The notes under the pieces are model-generated. The model did no database searches and was not told where the DNA came from. It was given only the letters and a program-made list of their open reading frames with translations. Both the position numbers and the translations under genes were made by a program. A stretch of DNA of 64,000 nucleotides from contig OY987234.1 of NCBI GenBank assembly GCA_963920705.1, positions 5,095,851 to 5,159,850 on the forward strand. Direction: 5' to 3'. Shown here piece after piece: positions 26,401 through 38,400 of the stretch (its first letter is position 1; each line of letters starts with the position of its first letter). This DNA is from Odiellus spinosus (lineage: Eukaryota; Arthropoda; Arachnida; Opiliones; Phalangiidae).

Positions 26401-29400
26401 AAGACGATGCTTAAAAAGATACCTTTTCGTTGACGAATTCGAATTATCCATACGCATAAACCAACTTAAATGGGTACAGATATAATGATGAATTATCACA
26501 ATAGATGGCGCTCCTGCGCCTCACTCTCTCTCTCGCTCTCGTACCTATCCACGTATTACACTCGCGGTCAAAATTTCTTGGAATTGAAAAAGTTTCGGGA
26601 CTTAGCCTCTTGTATATAGTGTTTGGGGCGACGGACTTTTTGAACTGAAAACAAGATTTCCTCTTTTGTCGATGTTCAGCCGCGTGGCTTATACTATATG
26701 AGATGAGAGAAATGTTAGCATCACTGTTCAAGTTGATGTTAAAGTCGACGTGATACGTGCTGGTATAGATCTTACCACAAGTAAATCATCCCCAAGTTTA
26801 CAAGACGACATACTACGGGTTACAATGATGAAGGTCCGATTTCCTCAGTCAATGATTCCACCCTAAGTATTCCAAATTTCTACAGAAGAGCGGTATGGCC
26901 CAGTATTGCTGGTAGAGTAAATCAAACTTGAACTCGCGACGCCCCGGCGAGAGCCTCTTTCGTTTCGCCAGAGAGAGGGGAAAGCCGAGTTTCTTAGTTA
27001 CATTTCCTACCCCCCTACAGACGACGTGCGAAGTCGCGAACGAAATTCAACGAAGGCAAAATAATTAGCACCGCCTACTTAGTTCCTATCTTAACCGCTA
27101 GAGAGGGCAATTTCGACTTCTGTTTCTCGGCCGTTTTACAATTTTGAGATTTTTCCTCTCTCCCCGCGCGAAAGTTGTGACGACACAACTCTCAGACCTT
27201 CAGTTCATTCGTTATATGCCCGGTTGTAGACTTGAAGCATGCTTTACCTGTGATCTTACCCAGGTAGAGATACCTCTCATAGAAAGTATTGTCAGCTGGC
27301 TTACTCAGAGATAATTATAGGTTTATGTTAAAACCAATAATTCACGAATGTCAGAAGGTATAATTGAGCTGTAGTGCCCAGATGGCGGTTCCCCGACCAT
27401 ATTCCCTCTACTCTCTATAGCTGTGTTAGATCTATACTTTGGAACCGTTTTAAGGACCTTGCACTTAAAGGGGCTATCAGCGATTTTTAAATCTCCTTTA
27501 AAGTCGTCTTCTTTTCTAGCCTATCAGACGACGGTACCATAACAATTTGTACCGTCAAAGCTATGTTGTGTGCGTAAGGAAAGAGCAGATGGGGCCTTTA
27601 GCATTAGCCAATTTTTACCTCCCAACTAGTTGGGACAACTCGAGTTGCCTTAACTATTGTTGGTCCGTGTGAACCAAAATTGGTCAAGTTGGTGAAATTA
27701 AATTGTCCCAGAAAAATTGGGTTGCTGACCCAATACACCTCTTTCATTTATTTTTACCTCTACCAAAGGGGGTAGGCAACCACAGAATCAGACAAGCAAA
27801 GGGGATGAAACATCGCCGTTATTGCGCATGAGCTCATCATTCCCCTTTACAGGTGTGATTCAGTGGGTTGCCTACCCCATTAGAGGGGGTAAAAATAAAT
27901 GAAAGAGGTCTATTTCAACGCAACTTATCGCGCTAACTTCGAGAATTTCACCGATTATAGACATTCTATGACGTATACCCCACGCGTTAGGTGTTATTTC
28001 CGGTCAATCTGGATAGTGAACAATTATCCCCCTTTTTTTCCCCTTTCTCACACGTTTTTTTTTTTTTTTTTTTTGAAATGTGTGTGGGGGTGGTGAAGGT
28101 GGCGTGTAAGCCTAGTCACCATGCGCGCCGCAGACCGATTAAGCGCCACGCGCTGTTTGTTGTCTCTGAGTCCTTATAGTGGTTAATTGTTTCCTGCGGG
28201 GTGGAGGCCGCGCGTGAGGATGGTGGCGAGGGCGCGTATGCAGTTTTGGTCTCCACTTAACCCCTCTCTCACACGGAATAAAAAGCAACTGGTTCAGCTG
28301 GGTTCCGCAGGGAGCGCCACTAAAATATTCTCTCTCGCGCCTTCTTTGAGAAAAAACGTTATAAGTCTCTTCGACTGAAGAAAAGTGGTAGGTATCTTTC
28401 AGTATCAGCCTATCAAGCATACACAATGGGATGACCCTGACCCAACGCTATTAACTACGCATGAGGTCGTGTTACGTCTCCATTATTTAGCTTGCTAAAT
28501 ATCCTTAAAAAATACTGACATCTATAAACAGTAGCGTCAAATAGATGCGCTGAGAGAATCGGGTGCTTGAACATCGATGTCAAATATTTGATTTTCTGAC
28601 GATAGGTTTTCTAACGTTTGGCCACCCTTCCCCTTAGTTTTTGGCTCGGAGGCCCATAGTTGCCTTGGGCATTCCTAGTGTAATTTTCTATATTATTTAT
28701 GGTAAAAAGAAAGCAGGGTAGGTTCGCGTGCCTCTTTTATGGCCTATACAATAGCGTGATTTACAGTTTGATCAATAATTTGGCCATGCCCCTATTTAGT
28801 ACAGGCATTCTAAGGTTTGACCCGGAACAAATTAGAACGGTTACGAAAATTTCCATACTTATAGAATCGAATGCGCTCTTTAACGTGGTGAGGTCTCCCA
28901 ATCTCGCAGGCGTGGGGAAAATCCGCCATCTTGGAAAATGGCCGCCAAAATTACTAAAACTATACATAACTTTAGATGTAATTATCGGATTGACTGATAG
29001 TTAGGCTCAAAATGTAACTTAAGACACTCCGCACTAAATTTGTTCTATGCATGTTTAGCGTTTATCAAACCGTAAGCTCGCAAACATGCATTGAAACTGG
29101 TGAAATTGATAAATTTAGGAAAATATGAAGTTTCCGCGGAAAACCATTTAAGATTTTGTTATAATTTCGCTGTTTCAATAATAGGACGCGTTTTTCTAAG
29201 TATTGTTGCCTTTAAAACGTTTAATGAAGAGAAAATATTCCGCCATTTTGGAAAATGGCGACCAAAATTATAAAAACTTCATAACATAACCAGGTATACT
29301 TAAAATGTAGTATAGTTATTTAAGTTCATTTGCTACCAGTTTTAACCCATACAAATATTTTGGTACAATTTTAAAGCAGAGAGCTCTTACACATATAGCC

Positions 29401-32400
29401 TCAGGGAATTTAGCGTATAGTTACGAACCCGTTCGAAGGTCGGTTTTGACATCCAGGCAATAAAAAAAGAACTTGGAGAACAAGCACATGTTTTACTCTT
29501 TCTCCATGCTGCAACGGGTTGCGATACTACATCTGCCCTTTATCGCCAAGGAAAAAAAAAAAGCTTTCAAAATACTAAAACAAAACGAAGATCTCCGTCA
29601 AAAAGTTTTGATTTTTAATCAGCCTGGAGCTAGTATCGCAGAAATAACTGCTGTAGGAGAATATTTCTTGCTGTCCTTATACGGTGCAGTTAAAAGTAGT
29701 ACCTTAAATGAGCAACGCTACGTTGTATTTACAAAGGCCACCAGAAATTCACCGATAAGTAGCTCATTTGAACTGGCAAGTCTTCCACCCACAAGTGCAG
29801 CTGCTAGCCAACACATGATGCAAAGAGTCTACCACCAAGTCCAAACTTGGCTTGGCAACGACATAAATGCAGAAGATTGGGGGTGGAAAAGAGTCGGCCA
29901 CGTGTTGCGCCCAGTAATAACCACTCGTCAACATGCCCCGAGCGAAATTTTAAATATGATTTCTTGCAAGTGTAAGGGTAGTTGCGACGAAAAATGCGAA
30001 TGTCGAAAAACAGGTCTGATGTGTTCCGCAATGTGCAGAAAATGTCACGGTATTTCATGCACCAACGACTGCAGAGATTTTGATCTAGATGGCGAGATGG
30101 ACAATTTAGACATTTAAAAACATTTACATTATATAATGATAACATTTAGATTATATAATGATAACATTTACATTATATAATGATAACATTTACATTATAT
30201 AATGATAACATTTACATTATATAATGATAACATTTACATTATATAATGATAACATTTACATTATATAATGATAACATTTACATTATATAATGATAACATT
30301 TACATTATATAATGATAACATTTACATTATATAATGATAACATTTACATTATATAATGATAACATTTACATTATATAATGATAACATTTACATTATATAA
30401 TGATAACATTTACATTATATAATGATAACATTTACATTATATAATGATAACATTTACATTATTAAATTTTGGAAATTATTAAGGCATGTTTGCCAGCTTC
30501 GGTTTGATTAACGTTCAAAATTCATATAACAAACGAATGATACTATATACAAACAATCATTTTTAAGTTCATCTGGTTATGTTATGAAGTTTTTATAATT
30601 TTGGTCGCCATTTTCCAAAATGGCGGAATATTTTCTCTTCATTAAACGTTTTAAAGGCAACAATACTTAGAAAAACGCGTCCTATTATTGAAACAGCGAA
30701 ATTATAACAAAATCTTAAATGGTTTTCCGCGGAAACTTCATATTTCCCTAAATTTAACAATTTCACCAGTTTCAATGCATGTTTGCGAGCTTACGGTTTG
30801 ATAAACGCTAAACATGCATAGAACAAATTTAGTGCGGAGTGTCTTAAGCTACATTTTGAGCCTAACTATCAGTCAATCCGATAATTACATCTAAAGTTAT
30901 GTATAGTTTTAGTAATTTTGGCGGCCATTTTCCAAGATGGCGGATTTTCCCCACGCCTGCGAGATTGGGAGACCTCACCACGTTAAAGAGCGCATTCGAT
31001 TCTATAAGTATGGAAATTTTCGTAACCGTTCTAATTTGTTCCGGGTTCTCCCTTTTTTTGGGCTAGAATGCCTGTACTATATTGAACAGCTATGGTTTAT
31101 AACCCATTCTATAAATTCAAATTTCTTTCGACAACAATAGAACCAAAACGCGAGTTTCAATTTCGGTTTGCGTGAAAACAGATAAAAGATTTTTGAATGA
31201 ACTTTTGTAGACTATTTTTGTATAATATTAGACCAATTCCTAGAAGTTTAAACTCAATATATTTCTCTTAACGCCACCCTTAAACACGCTTTGATCAGTT
31301 TTCTCTCGCCTTACCCATATACTGCTTTAGTATAATATATTTGTTACTTTACTATTTTATTAACAATAGCTAGTAGCTTTCTATTTCCCTATAGTATGTT
31401 TTTAGCCACACCTCCAGATATTGATGTAGCTATTGTATTGTCCTTAGCTGACGTAATTAGTTTTCTTCAGTCACGCGGCAAGTGGCCTAGAGTCGACTAT
31501 GGCCTAGGAGAGTTGGACTGCCTGTTTTCCCATTGAAACGCGCTTACCGCTTACCGGCCGCTAGCTACAAGACCCCCGCCCGTTTTACCCCACGTTCTGG
31601 TGGTACATTTACGCGCAACTAGTTTGGCGCGAGTCGTCAACTCTTCGTCTATTAGTAAGAGTTGAGAATTCGTGATCTAGTGATGCGCGTAGCCAAGGCA
31701 ACTAGATGGGCGTGATTGTCTCTCCTTGCCACAAACTTGAGATCTAAGAACAGGCAGTCCAACTCTCCTGACGTGATGAAAACGAACTGGTGAAGTTAAT
31801 ATATGCAAAATTACACCGAGTTGCTATACATGGATAGATAGACGTACGAATAAAGGGATAGCCAGACATGATGAAAAGCGGGGGTATGAAATATGTAAAA
31901 ATACGTCATATAGTATGGATAAAGGGAGAACCATGATGAAGGATGAGGCAGACATAATGAAAACAGCGAGTGTTTATATATGCAGAAATACATCATGGAG
32001 TAGGAATTAAATGAGAGTCAGACCTGTCTCTAAAACGTTATCATGGAGTTTCGATAAAGGGAGGGTCAGACATGTGTCTATAAAGTCATCGTGGATTTGG
32101 GATAAAGGTAGTGTAATACGTGTCTATAAAACGTCACCATAGATTTGGGATAAAGGGAGAGTCTGACCTGTCTCTGAAACGTTATCATGGAGGTAGGATA
32201 AAGGGAATGTCAGACGTGTCTCTATAAAGTCATCGTTAAGTTAGAATAAAGGCAAAGAAAGACGTCTCTCTGACGTCATCGTGGAATTGGGATAAAGGGA
32301 AAGCCAGTCGCGTCTCTATAAAGTCATCATGAAGTATGGATAAAGAGAGCTCAGTGAAACGTGATGAAACGAGCGGGGCTTTAGATATGCAAAAATACAT

Positions 32401-35400
32401 AATGGAGTAGGGATAAAGGGGAGTCAGACTAGAATAGATAAATATATAAAAAGCTCAGTTCGGCTTGATCAACTTGTTAGTTTAGCGGCCGCGTCACTGT
32501 AGACGTCACTCATCCCCTAGAGTTCCGGATGTAAAAAGAACGCAGGCGCGGAGAAAGCAGCCGTTAAGCTTGAGTAAAACTAGAGATCTTAAGAATTTTG
32601 TCATTCTGACTGCGGGCGCCGTCTTTCTGTACAAGAAACGTCACAGGTGACGTCGACGCTCAACTTACGAAAAAGGACTCCTCCCTTTTATATATTTCTC
32701 TATTGATGAAAATAGTAGGTGTGTTTCTATGAAATCATCATATAGTTAGAATATGCAAAAATACATAATGGAGTAGGGATAAAGGGGAGTCAGACTAGAA
32801 TAGATAAATATATAAAAAGCTCAGTTCGGCTTGATCAACTTGTTAGTTTAGCGGCCGCGTCACTGTAGACGTCACTCATCCCCTAGAGTTCCGGATGTAA
32901 AAAGAACGCAGGCGCGGAGAAAGCAGCCGTTAAGCTTGAGTAAAACTAGAGATCTTAAGAATTTTGTCATTCTGACTGCGGGCGCCGTCTTTCTGTACAA
33001 GAAACGTCACAGGTGACGTCGACGCTCAACTTACGAAAAAGGACTCCTCCCTTTTATATATTTCTCTATTGATGAAAATAGTAGGTGTGTTTCTATGAAA
33101 TCATCATATAGTTAGAATATGCAAAAATACATAATGGAGTAGGGATAAAGGGGAGTCAGACTAGAATAGATAAATATATAAAAAGCTCAGTTCGGCTTGA
33201 TCAACTTTTTAGTTTAGCGGCCGCGTCACTGTAGACGTCACTCATCCCCTAGAGTTCCGGATGTAAAAAGAACGCAGGCGCGGAGAAAGCAGCCGTTAAG
33301 CTTGAGTAAAACTAGAGATCTTAAGAATTTTGTCATTCTGACTGCGGGCGCCGTCTTTCTGTACAAGAAACGTCACAGGTGACGTCGACGCTCAACTTAC
33401 GAAAAAGGACTCCTCCCTTTTATATATTTCTCTATTGATGAAAATAGTAGGTGTGTTTCTATGAAATCATCATATAGTTAGAATAAAGAGAAAGTAAGAC
33501 ATGTCTCTAAAACATCATTGTCCAGGACCAGTAACTGATAAAGGAGTCATGAGAAAGAGGCGGGGGCACATGCGAACGTGAAAAACCGAACAAGAAACGG
33601 GGTGCGGCTTCTTTATGGCGTTAACCACTTGTTAAGTAAACTTTTTCCAACTAGTTGCATCGCGTGAATAACTAATGAAAGAGCTTTAGTTAACTGTTTA
33701 TACGTTTGTTAAACCCAGTGTTTGTTATGTCGTTTTGTCTACGAAAGTGACATATTTACTGATATATAAAGAGTAAACTTTGATTTTTCAGTCTATAACG
33801 TTGGTAGGGAGCGAGATATTCCTCTGACATAATGACATTCGTATAACTACTTAGTTATAATAATTTTCATCAAAATATATTGTTGTTAAACGCATTAGTT
33901 AAATTATTTTAGCTTCTTAAATACGACACGTTTCGTGTTGTATTTTACGATTCTTATTGACGCGTAGGGGTATTTTTTTCAATCCCCGTTAGAAGATTTT
34001 TCGTATCCACCTCACGTTTTTGAGATGTTGATTATATAGTCATTGACAAACATTCAACGCTTAGAACTTTATTGATTACTATGGAACCCCGGCGCTGTAC
34101 TACTTAAAGGGAGAATGAAAGGCCAAAACAACCTATTTTTAATCGATCTAAGCCTAGGCTGCCTAGCTCGGAACTAGGCTATCACGACCTGTATTTTTTT
34201 TTTTAATATTCGCGGCTGTTCTTGTCACCAATCACGAGCGAGTACGCGTATTTTAAAAATACGCGTACTCGCTCGTGATTGGCGACTAGATCAGACGGGA
34301 ATATTAAAAACAATACGGCTCGTGCTTGCCTATTTCGCCGAGCTAGGCAGCCAAGGCTTAGCATCTGCAAGTTTCGGAACTTTGGTAATTGATTATAAAA
34401 TATCGAAATATTTTTGGTGAGTTATCTTATTGTTTTTCTCATTATTTAACATTCTTAATCGATTAAAAATAGGTTGTTTTAGCCTTTCATTCTCCCTTTA
34501 ACTACAATTTGATTTATGAATTTTATTTAGCGCGAGGGGTTGGCGAGTAGGAAAAGTCGCGTACCCTGGCGGATAAATCTTCTTTAAAAAATTCATCATT
34601 AAAATCACGAAGAATCGATTTATCGGGAACAAACACATTTTCAAACCGATTTGACTTCAACAACCTGGAAATAAAGCTATTAATTAAAGATCCGTTTTGC
34701 TGCCCCTTTCCTTTTTTGTTGGTGTTCAGCAGCGTGATTTTATACGAGATGAGAGAAATGTCGGCATCGTGTTCTAGTTAATGTTAAAGTCTTTTCCAGA
34801 CAGAGATAGATAGCATTGTCAGCTATGGTACTATTCGAATTGTTCTTTAGAATCTGTTCGAAACATCACACACGTATCAGGTGTAGAGAATTCAAAACTT
34901 GTTCAATCTTATGTATTATATAAGTTTTTATTGTTGGCAGGTAAACAATAAAGAAAATCTAACACCCTTTGTGATAGAACCTCTTGAAAAATAAATATGC
35001 CCTATAATTTAAGTAAATAGGCGTATATAGTTTTAGTGTCCACCAAATTGCCGCTTTCATTGGCTTTGACGTATCGCGGGCTTGGACAATGCTATAACTC
35101 AATAGTATAAGCAACTTTACCATGAAGCCACGTTTAAATTATAGCTTATCTTATAATTAAATAAATCAATTTTAGCTATAACTTAGTGGTAGCAGAGGTA
35201 TATAATAACCCCCTTCGGCCCCTTCGGGGGGAAGTATGAAAGGTAGGCAAAATCGACGAACAACAAGTGCCCGGCGTAAATCGCGGCGAATCGACACACC
35301 GCTTTACTCCCAAAAAATAGTTACACCATTTTGAACCTCACTAAATTTTCCCTACGCACACTTCCGGAACTATTTTTGGTGTCGTCTGCTATGGATGTTC

Positions 35401-38400
35401 AACTTTAAACATAGGGCGGCGAAGTAAAAATTTGATAGTTCGATTAAAAACTTTGTTTATACAAAGACCATTTACTAGAGTAGCGACATTGAGAAGTCCA
35501 GCGCGAGCTAGTGGGTTAGATAGTCAGCAGCGGGCTCTTGTTGTTCGTGATTTTTAGCATTGGTAGTGTAGGGGCTTTCATACTTCCCCCCGAAGGGGGT
35601 TATTATATACCTCTGGTGGTAGATTATTTATAATTCTTAAGTCGATTTTTTATTTTCAGTAGTGAAACTGTTTTAAACCGTTTAAAGGAACTATCTGCTT
35701 TTTTAAAATCCCCTTTAAAGTCGCCTTCTTTTATAGCTTAACAGATGACTAGAGCTCAGAATTCGCATAATTTGATAAAACCTATTAAATTCATGAGTGT
35801 GTGTGTTTCAATCCTTCCCAAGTCCTCTGGACCTGTTTTAGACGAAAATTATAAGTTAAAACGTTAGGTTTTGATCTATTTTAGGCACATTTTCTCACGA
35901 TAGAGATATAGTTTAGACTGCAAATGATAAATTGCCATGGTACATTGCCTGGGTAATTGCAATTTTGGTAATTATATCAGAGCAAGCGGTAAATTACCAG
36001 GCAAATTATCGATTTAGAACTTAACTCAGAGGTGTGGGTGAACTATGAAACTTTGGACTGGGGTAGGTTATATACTATTTTTAAAGTATTAAAACAATCT
36101 AACACGCGCCCATGGGCGTGCATTACAAACACTATAGTCTCTGAAACGTCGATAGTCCAACAACAATGAAATGTGAAAATGTAAAAACGAGTGCAAGTTT
36201 TAAAAAGCGACGGCAATAGGCTTTTTGCCGCGCCTTATGAAGGGGGGGGGCTGCCATTTTCCCGTTCCCCTAAGTTTCGACCCCCAATCCGCCATTTTGG
36301 TCACCCAGAAACGAGGTGGTAGTGGCTCTGTCTACCAAAAAAGTCTATCACCTCGTTTCTGGGTTACCAAAATGGCGGAATGGGGGGCGAAACTAAGGGG
36401 AACGGGGAAAATGGCAGCCCCCTTCGTAAGGCGCGGCAAAAAGTCTATAGCAGGTATAAATTTAACGCTCTGTAGATTGGTGCATGTCATTTTCCTCTTG
36501 AATTATTTTTGACCTTATTCGCCCATACTATAATTTCATATAAAGCTATTAATTCCATTTCATCAGGATAATAATCAAAAAGGGTCTTAAAATATTTCGC
36601 GCTCAGCAAACAAACCATAAAGCACGCACATTTGTTTTTCGACTTTACTTTTAACATCTAAAACTATGAAGTTAAAGGGAGACTGGAGGAAATCGTGTGT
36701 AATACCTGATAATTTCATTTTTTCGATTTCTTAGCCAAAAAAAAAAAAAAATATCTTATTTAGTACAAAAAATTATCTAAAATAGTTTAATTGCGAATAA
36801 ACGGTATTTAACAGGCTGGGAAATAAGGATTATTTTTAAACTGGACTTGTGGCCAGTAGAGCCCAAGCAGTTTTATTAAAAAACTGGACATTGGCCAGTA
36901 ACAATTTTCAAGAGCTCGACAATCTGTCATTATGACGTAGGACTATGACGTCACTATGACGTAGGCTAAGAAACAAAGCAAAATTTTGGAATTAACTGGC
37001 CTTGTGGCCAGTAGACCCCCAAGCATTTAATTTTTAAACTGGCCCAGCTAATTTTTAAACTGGACTTTTGTCCAGTAAAACCGCCTTATTTCCCAGCCTG
37101 GTATTTAAATAAATACTTTAAAATTTGGAAATTACAGGACAGGTCAAAAACCATTTTGAATTCTGCTCGAAGAAAAGGGGATACGAGCCAATCAAATCGC
37201 GTCTTTTTATTGCATTATTATATATACAAGTAGCAAGCCTCCAAAAGGTGGCGCCACATTTCCCATAAAAATATATGAATTCCAGCAAAAGTATGAAGAC
37301 TGTGACGCCATCTAGCACAACATAAGATTTCCCCTAAGACAATTCTGATTGGCTGGGCTCCTCTTTTCTACACGGAGCAAGAGTGGGTTCGAGAGTTTCG
37401 AGTTAAATTGTTTTTAGGTTCGAAAACAGCGTAAAATAATGGACCAAATATAAAGTTTTGGTGTCCAGAAGTGACTTCTTAATAAAGGTAGTTTTTCCCA
37501 TTTTTAAAAGCAATAGCCAATCATGGAGCACGGTTAATCACCCGAGCTTAACGAGTATTTAAAAGGCGACTTTCCCCAGTTAATTTCTAGATATTTAACT
37601 ATAAATAAACAATAACTATTAATAAATGACTTACCGAAGCGAAAACGATATTATTCTAGCTATATTGACCATAAAATTGTTTCACTTTTACGCTTGGAAA
37701 ACCTCTTTCTGGTTGATTTATTATTTTACGCTAAGCTTAATTCGGGTTTATTTCCGTTTGAAAGTAAGAACATTGGAGGCGCGCAATTTTGGCGCGAAAG
37801 TTGTCGTGGTTACACTCTAAAGCCGCATGCACACAGACCTGTTTTCACGCCTTTCACGTGAGCGCACGAGCGTGAAACGCGCGAAAACTGGTCTGTGTCC
37901 ATCCGCCTATATTTTAAACCTATCCCGTATTCTCCTGTATTTCCTTGAAATTCATATATAGGCATAGTCCTATATTTTTGGATTTTTCATGATAATTATT
38001 TATATGAATCATATAAGGAATTCAAACTTTTGACTGTGCTCCCTGCTATAATCATTTTGATCAGAATTCTCAACGTTTGAGATAAGTTGCGTGTGTACTT
38101 TAAAGATGATATTAGCGGCCCGAACCAAGTTAACATATATTCGGATATTTGTTTCAAATGATCGAATCTAAATTTAGAATAATTAAACATTTTGAAAAAA
38201 AATGGTTTTCTGGTCCCTTCGATCTAGAAAACAATAAAGAAAGTTTAAATTGGCCCAAAATGAAATATTTTGGTACGTGTCAAGGAACTGTTTATGACTT
38301 ATTAATTGTAACGTAATTATTATAAACTGAAAATATTTGCATAAAGATTCAATTCCGAGTAAACTATCGACCCTGATTCATAAACTATATCAAATAAAAA

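Larger units (their letters stand above)
28797..31079. mobile_element. 2.28-kb DNA transposon with ~500-bp terminal inverted repeats
   Basis: Left arm 28,797-29,293 and right arm 30,573-31,079 are near-perfect inverted copies; ends TAGTACAGGCATTCTA and its complement (outermost arms slightly diverged). TATT occurs on both sides. Between the arms lie a broken coding region ending in a Cys-rich domain (29,420-30,117) and a 22-bp tandem repeat. The superfamily is not identified. It sits in the channel's first intron. Confidence 0.88.

Noticed and set aside
26444..26731. 95-codon minus-strand frame
   Set aside because: It overlaps an inverted MITE copy and lacks splice or family evidence.
28139..28426. 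95-codon minus-strand frame in a GC-richer patch, considered as a first exon for the channel
   Set aside because: No signal peptide and wrong phase for joining exon 2; the exon at 39,243-39,319 fits much better.
29091..30775. Identical 60-codon frames on opposite strands
   Set aside because: They are the two arms of one transposon's inverted repeats, not genes.
36225..36512. 95-codon frame
   Set aside because: It falls in the 223-bp foldback; the two halves are inverted copies and composition is set by the hairpin.
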